Assembly: GCA_963965975.1 (NCBI GenBank)
Contig: OZ014422.1
Span: 1,736,001 to 1,800,000 of the forward strand
DNA from: Xestospongia bergquistia
Lineage: Eukaryota; Porifera; Demospongiae; Haplosclerida; Petrosiidae
Direction: 5' to 3'
DNA length: 64,000 nt
Both the position numbers and the translations under genes were made by a program. Within the stretch, counting starts at the first letter, position 1; every line of letters starts with the position of its first letter. Shown piece by piece: positions 59,601 to 64,000 of this stretch. The notes under the pieces are model-generated. The model was not told the origin of the DNA. It saw only the letters and a list, made by a program, of their open reading frames with translations, and made no database searches.

Positions 59601-62600
59601 TTCTTCAAATTGTTTAGTTCCTTTAGAACTGATACTAGATTGTGGATTGATTGTTTTGGAACTCATTTTTTTGTTAACAATTTCTTGACAGCAATCTAAC
59701 ATTTCCTCTAGACAATGATAGACCATACCAAAGAAAGGAAACTTGAATCCTTTGTTCTCAGGAGGAGGAAGAGCATGGCAAGCATGTGGAAGAAATGACA
59801 AACTTGGTACTAATAGACTTTTTGTAATACTACCAAAAAGCTCTTCCACAATGATGGTACTGCTAGAATCTGAAAATTCATAACAATCCAAGTTGCAATT
59901 TTCATTAATTTTCCATAGCATGTAAACAATGAACTCAAAAAATAAAGCTTTTATTCTTGTCTGAATATAACTGGTAATACTGAGAGTGGACTGATAACGA
60001 TATGAAAAGCTTGCAGCAGCTTGAAGAAATTTGGTAACAGTCACATTATCCCAGTATTGAGCGAAGAGAAAGCAGAGAGATTTTCCTAAATAAGTACACT
60101 CCCACTGTTCTTCTTCTTCTAGAGTGTCTTTCAGTAACAGTTTCTTGAGTAGCTTTTGCCTTTCTTTGACAGACATTGGTTTGTTGTAGATTTTATTAGT
60201 TGATCCTACAATCACTCTAGGAGATATAACAGGAATAGCTTCTTTTAGAAGAGGTTCTAGACTTAGACTAACAGAATCATCTGAACTAGCAATACAAAGT
60301 GCTACTCGAAAGCATTGTCTTATGTCGACAACATTTTGTAGAGGTCTAGGAAGACCATGCACAGAGAAATCTGTTGTGAGAGAGTCCAAATAAAAGTGAT
60401 CCCACCCACTTAAAAATAAAGCTGGATAGCAGCGAGTGAAAAATTGTTGTCCTTGAGGAAATTGAAGAAGAAATACAATGAGCTTGTCATCATTTAATGA
60501 TTCATTCTCTTTCTGTTCAACAAGAATTCGAAGATGATTAATCATCTTAAGAGTTACATCCTGCATATTAGCTATGATAAGAAAAATAGTATGATCCATG
60601 CTTTCTGAAAATGTTTGCACTTGTTTTTCGATTTCCCCATGTAGTGTGTCTGGAGTGATTTTGTGGATTTTCAAAACTCCTAGATCATCATGAACAATAC
60701 TCTTTAATAGTGCTAATGTATCATCCTTCACTCCTTCTGATGGATAACTTGATGGTAAAAATCCAAACAAATGTGATTGTCGAGTGTAAACAAGAAGTTT
60801 TGTTGCACAGAATCTAGGATTCCTATATTATAAAACAATATTTGTATGTGAACAATAGTAATTCAACTTACCATTGATTTTTTTCCAGCTTTTCTAGATG
60901 TGAATTGATCAAGATTTTTAAATTAAAATGTTCTTGAAACTCAAAGTAAGACTTAATTAAAACATTGGGTATATGCTTAGCATTAATAATTAATGCTTCA
61001 GGAGTTAGAAGATGCATCAAATGTTTAGTTACATATTGTACAAGCCATTGTACAGCAACTGCAATAATGAGACATGAGTCTTCATCCATAAACCGAACTA
61101 TTCCAGTGGAACTATTTAGAGCATCGAGTGCTTCACCAACTGAACCTTTGAAGTCAAAATTAGTTTTTTCAAGAGCTCCAGAAAATCCTGTGTCTTTCAA
61201 AAGCATATTGAATATAATCTTACTCTCTGCCTTTAATTCATACTCAGGAATCTGTTAAAAGATGAATTTTTGTGATTTAACAAATAAATTAAACAATACC
61301 TGAGGTATGTTCCATCCAGCTCTAGTCCGTAAAGCATTTAAAGTAGTAGTAAGAATTGTCAGGTGCTTATCATGATTGAAACTTATTTCTTCTATTTCAC
61401 AACCAATTTCATATTTATAATCTTGTGAAGGCAGTAAAGATAGAAGAAGAGAATAAAGAGTCTCATGACTAAACTTATCATCATTAACACTGACATCAGA
61501 AGGCATATCAAGATAAGCTTTATCATGTCTGTCAGCTGCAATAAGCTGAGGTGTGTAACCATAAAGACTTCTTGAATAGCCTAACAAATTTATCAATGAG
61601 GAAACCTATAACAACATAATAGGTGTCATTATTGTTGATCATTAAAAAATCCATTACCTTCTCAAAGACACTGTGAATGCTAATTTGAATATTGGGAGGT
61701 TGAGTTTCACATACACTGGAGTAAATAGTAGAATAAGAGAACAAGAACTTTTCAAATCTGTTAAGAAAAGGTTGAGGAGTTTTAAGTAACTCAGATTTCT
61801 TCACAACCACAATACATTGAAATCTTGAATGAACTCTGCATGGTTTAGTGTGAGCTCCAATTGAGATATTAGTGAATAATCTCAATCCTTTCTTTGGATC
61901 ATCTAAAATTCTAAAACGTTGATTGAATAATTCATAAAAACTCTCATGAATTTCATCTGTCTGGAACATAAGGATAGTATGACCTTGTTCTACAGAGTGA
62001 ATAATACCAGCAATAGTGTTAATCTAATATAGAATAAACCATAACAAAACATACTAAACAAATAACTTACATGTATATGACTTTCATCTACAAACTCACT
62101 ACAAGAAAACATACGAGTCTTTTCTTTATTAAGAACTCCACAGGAAAACAGATATCTAACTGCTGAGTCATCTTCACTTCCATCTATGATAAGTTTGTAT
62201 CGTACACCATGTTCAGTGTATGCTAGTTGATCTGGTCTAGTTACAGTTTCTGCTGTCTCACTGTGACTGGAAGGTAAATCCTTTAAACTAAGATCAACAA
62301 TCTCAAGAATATTCTTATGATACATCTCATCATAACTTGCACCAATCTACACATCGAAATAATATTAACAATAATTACATAATAATACTTACCTCTTTCA
62401 GAAAGTAGTCAGAAACTTCTGGAAAGTCTTGATGACCATTGAGATTGCGTTCTAAAGCCTCAAGCACTATTTCTTCATTAAGAAATCCATTGCCTCGTTT
62501 CCTTCTTAAGAAACTAACAAAATGAAGAAAATCTCTCTGTCCATAAAAGCATCTAAATTTTTCTTCTTTCATTACTGAACTAAAAGCTACACAGAATTTC

Positions 62601-64000
62601 ACAATCATGTTTTCTTCCAGTTGAGTTATAGAATCTGTTGAATACAGCAAGTCCTTAGCTAAAATCTCAAGGTCCTCAGTAGATGTTTCTGGACGATAAA
62701 GACTGATTGCTCTATTGGTCTTAGCAGCATCTAGTGCATGATTAGTGATAGCTACAAAAGAAACATCTCTTTTATCAAGATGATAATGGAGAACTTTTAA
62801 TGATTCATGTCGCTCTTCAGGAAGACCAGCTTCATCCATAAAAACAACACAGTACGTAGGGACAGATGAGCTCTCATATATCTTTTGTCGTTGAATAGCT
62901 TGCTTAAAGAGATTCTTAATTTCAATTGAATTTGTATGTTGAGAACATTGATAGAAAAAAGGTTGAAGTCCTTTCAAGAGCTTTATAGCTTTAAAGTCAT
63001 CATGTTTAGTAGCTCTTCCTTTGAAAGTATTTGCAACTATGTTAAAAGACAGTGTTTTTGATGTCCCTGGTTCTCCTATGATAATAAGAGGAGTATGTGT
63101 TTGACAGCAGACAATGTTTGCAAAAACATTCTCTTTCAGAGCTGTTGTTTTTGCTATTCCAGGTGGCAGGTCTACTCTTTTTATGTACCAATCTAGTTCC
63201 TCATTAAAAGCTGTTGTAAAATCCACATTTCCTAAGTCCCTACTTTGGATGTTAAGAAATTCACTATAGCTCTTCCTGTCCTTATCTCCCAGTCGAAGAT
63301 AATATACAAGACCTAATGACACTAACACTGCTCTAACTTGCTGTTCTTTAGTAGTAGTGAATCGCTGGAATTCTTTGTATGTGTTAAACAGCCACTTGTA
63401 GAAATCAAACACTCGTTGCATATCTCTTTGACTAACACAACTTCTTGCACTTTTTTTTGCTTCTTGTGATGAATAGCCTGCTTCTGTTAATGTCCTCTCA
63501 GCATATTCCCTAATTCTGACCTGGCTTTCTCTTATTAGATAGGTTAACTCTTCAGTTTTGAAACTGGAGGCATCTTTTGTAAGCATTCTCATTTTAGCAG
63601 TGACGTATTCAAGTTCTTGGACATCATTCAATGCCCCATAGTCCCATTTCAAATAATCTATTGTAGGATGAAGTTCTCGTACATAATAACTTGGTTTGTG
63701 CCACACATTTTTCATGTTACGTAGTACAGCTGTACTATCACCTCGTAATGGATTACAAGCAGCAATAATAAACACATTGTCTGGCAATGGCTATATAAAA
63801 CAGATTGATGTTAATAATATTACTGTTACACATAATTCTAACCTTTCCATCAATAGTTCTGTCTACAACAATTTCTTTAAATAGACCCATACAAGATGAT
63901 GTATTGATCTCATCAAGATATACCTGTAGTTTTGTAATGCAAAGTGTATTATCTAACAATCAGTGTAACTTACAGTGACTTGAGGTGCACAATGAGATGT
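53469..64000 (-). CDS. RNF213-like ATPase with C-terminal SAM, copy C (5' part outside window)
   Basis: Enters from the right edge at the exon just before the AAA3 Walker B exon (63843-63923) and reads to the stop codon at 53469-53471. It contains AAA4 (62393-63790; GEPGTSKT, VVFMDEAG), AAA5/6 (60868-62350), the post-AAA6 helical exon (59553-60822), the C-terminal helical region and the SAM exon (53469-53698). It is almost identical to copy B over this range, so the duplication is recent or kept similar by gene conversion. I see no stop or frameshift in the major exons. As in B, no RING or RZ pattern is seen. Whether it starts with Death-fold domains cannot be told here. Confidence 0.87.
59553..60822 (-). 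CDS. Copy C: post-AAA6 helical exon
   Basis: Equivalent of 24641-25910. Acceptor TATAG and donor GTGAGT. About 97% identical in protein by eye, with the main differences in a 30-residue stretch near 60060-60120. Confidence 0.83.
62393..63790 (-). CDS. Copy C: AAA4 exon
   Basis: PDNVFIIAACNPLRG, Walker A GEPGTSKT and Walker B VVFMDEAG are intact. It shares KWDYGALND and VRIREYA with copy A in its first part but CVAFSSVMKEEKFRCFYG with copy B in its last part. Confidence 0.9.
63843..63923 (-). CDS. Copy C: AAA3 Walker B exon
   Basis: 27-residue exon, VYLDEINTSSCMGLFKEI, with the D-E pair intact. Confidence 0.88.

Overview
The window is eukaryotic. Its coding DNA is cut into many exons by very short (about 45-60 bp) GT-AG introns. 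It is AT-rich, with microsatellites, an LTR retrotransposon and LINE/SINE-like debris. Compact introns, animal Death-fold and SAM domains, giant RNF213-type ATPases and a UNC93-like tail suggest an early-branching animal, most likely a demosponge. That placement is inference; nothing here names the species.

Nearly all of the window is a head-to-tail array of three very large RNF213-like (dynein-like AAA+) genes on the minus strand. Copy A (1-15437) has its start codon here and runs off the left edge before its C-terminus. Copy B (18556-50647) can be followed from start to stop. Copy C (53469-64000) enters from the right edge in the middle of AAA3 and ends at its stop. A and B are offset by about 25.2 kb over their shared AAA/E3-shell part. 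B and C are offset by about 34.9 kb and are nearly identical over about 10 kb. Both active AAA modules keep their motifs: AAA3 (GETGVGKT, LDEINTS) and AAA4 (GEPGTSKT, VVFMDEAG).

The ends of the genes differ. Copy A begins with a short acidic start followed by a long proline/glutamine-rich repeat. Phase-matched exons give copy B a start with a CARD/Death-like helical domain, then a clear Death domain and a roughly 200-residue companion region. B and C end in a SAM domain. I find no C3HC4 RING or RZ finger in the C-terminal half of B or C. The array may therefore encode RING-less RNF213 ATPases joined to death-fold and SAM assembly domains. This is the candidate undescribed system. Its role, perhaps innate immunity or cell death, is inference.

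Other content: the last three exons of a UNC93-like membrane protein (16020-17983) stranded between A and B; a young Gypsy/Ty3 element (30192-34587, 5-bp target duplication ACATA) inserted antisense in an intron of B; LINE and SINE-like fragments and a long AT-rich palindrome in other B introns; and an inverted, 5'-truncated plus-strand gene tail with its own SAM domain (51394-52283) between B and C, together with several relics of the same family.

Copy B carries an in-frame TAG at 37199-37201. It is either an inactivating stop or lies within a newly created 45-bp intron.
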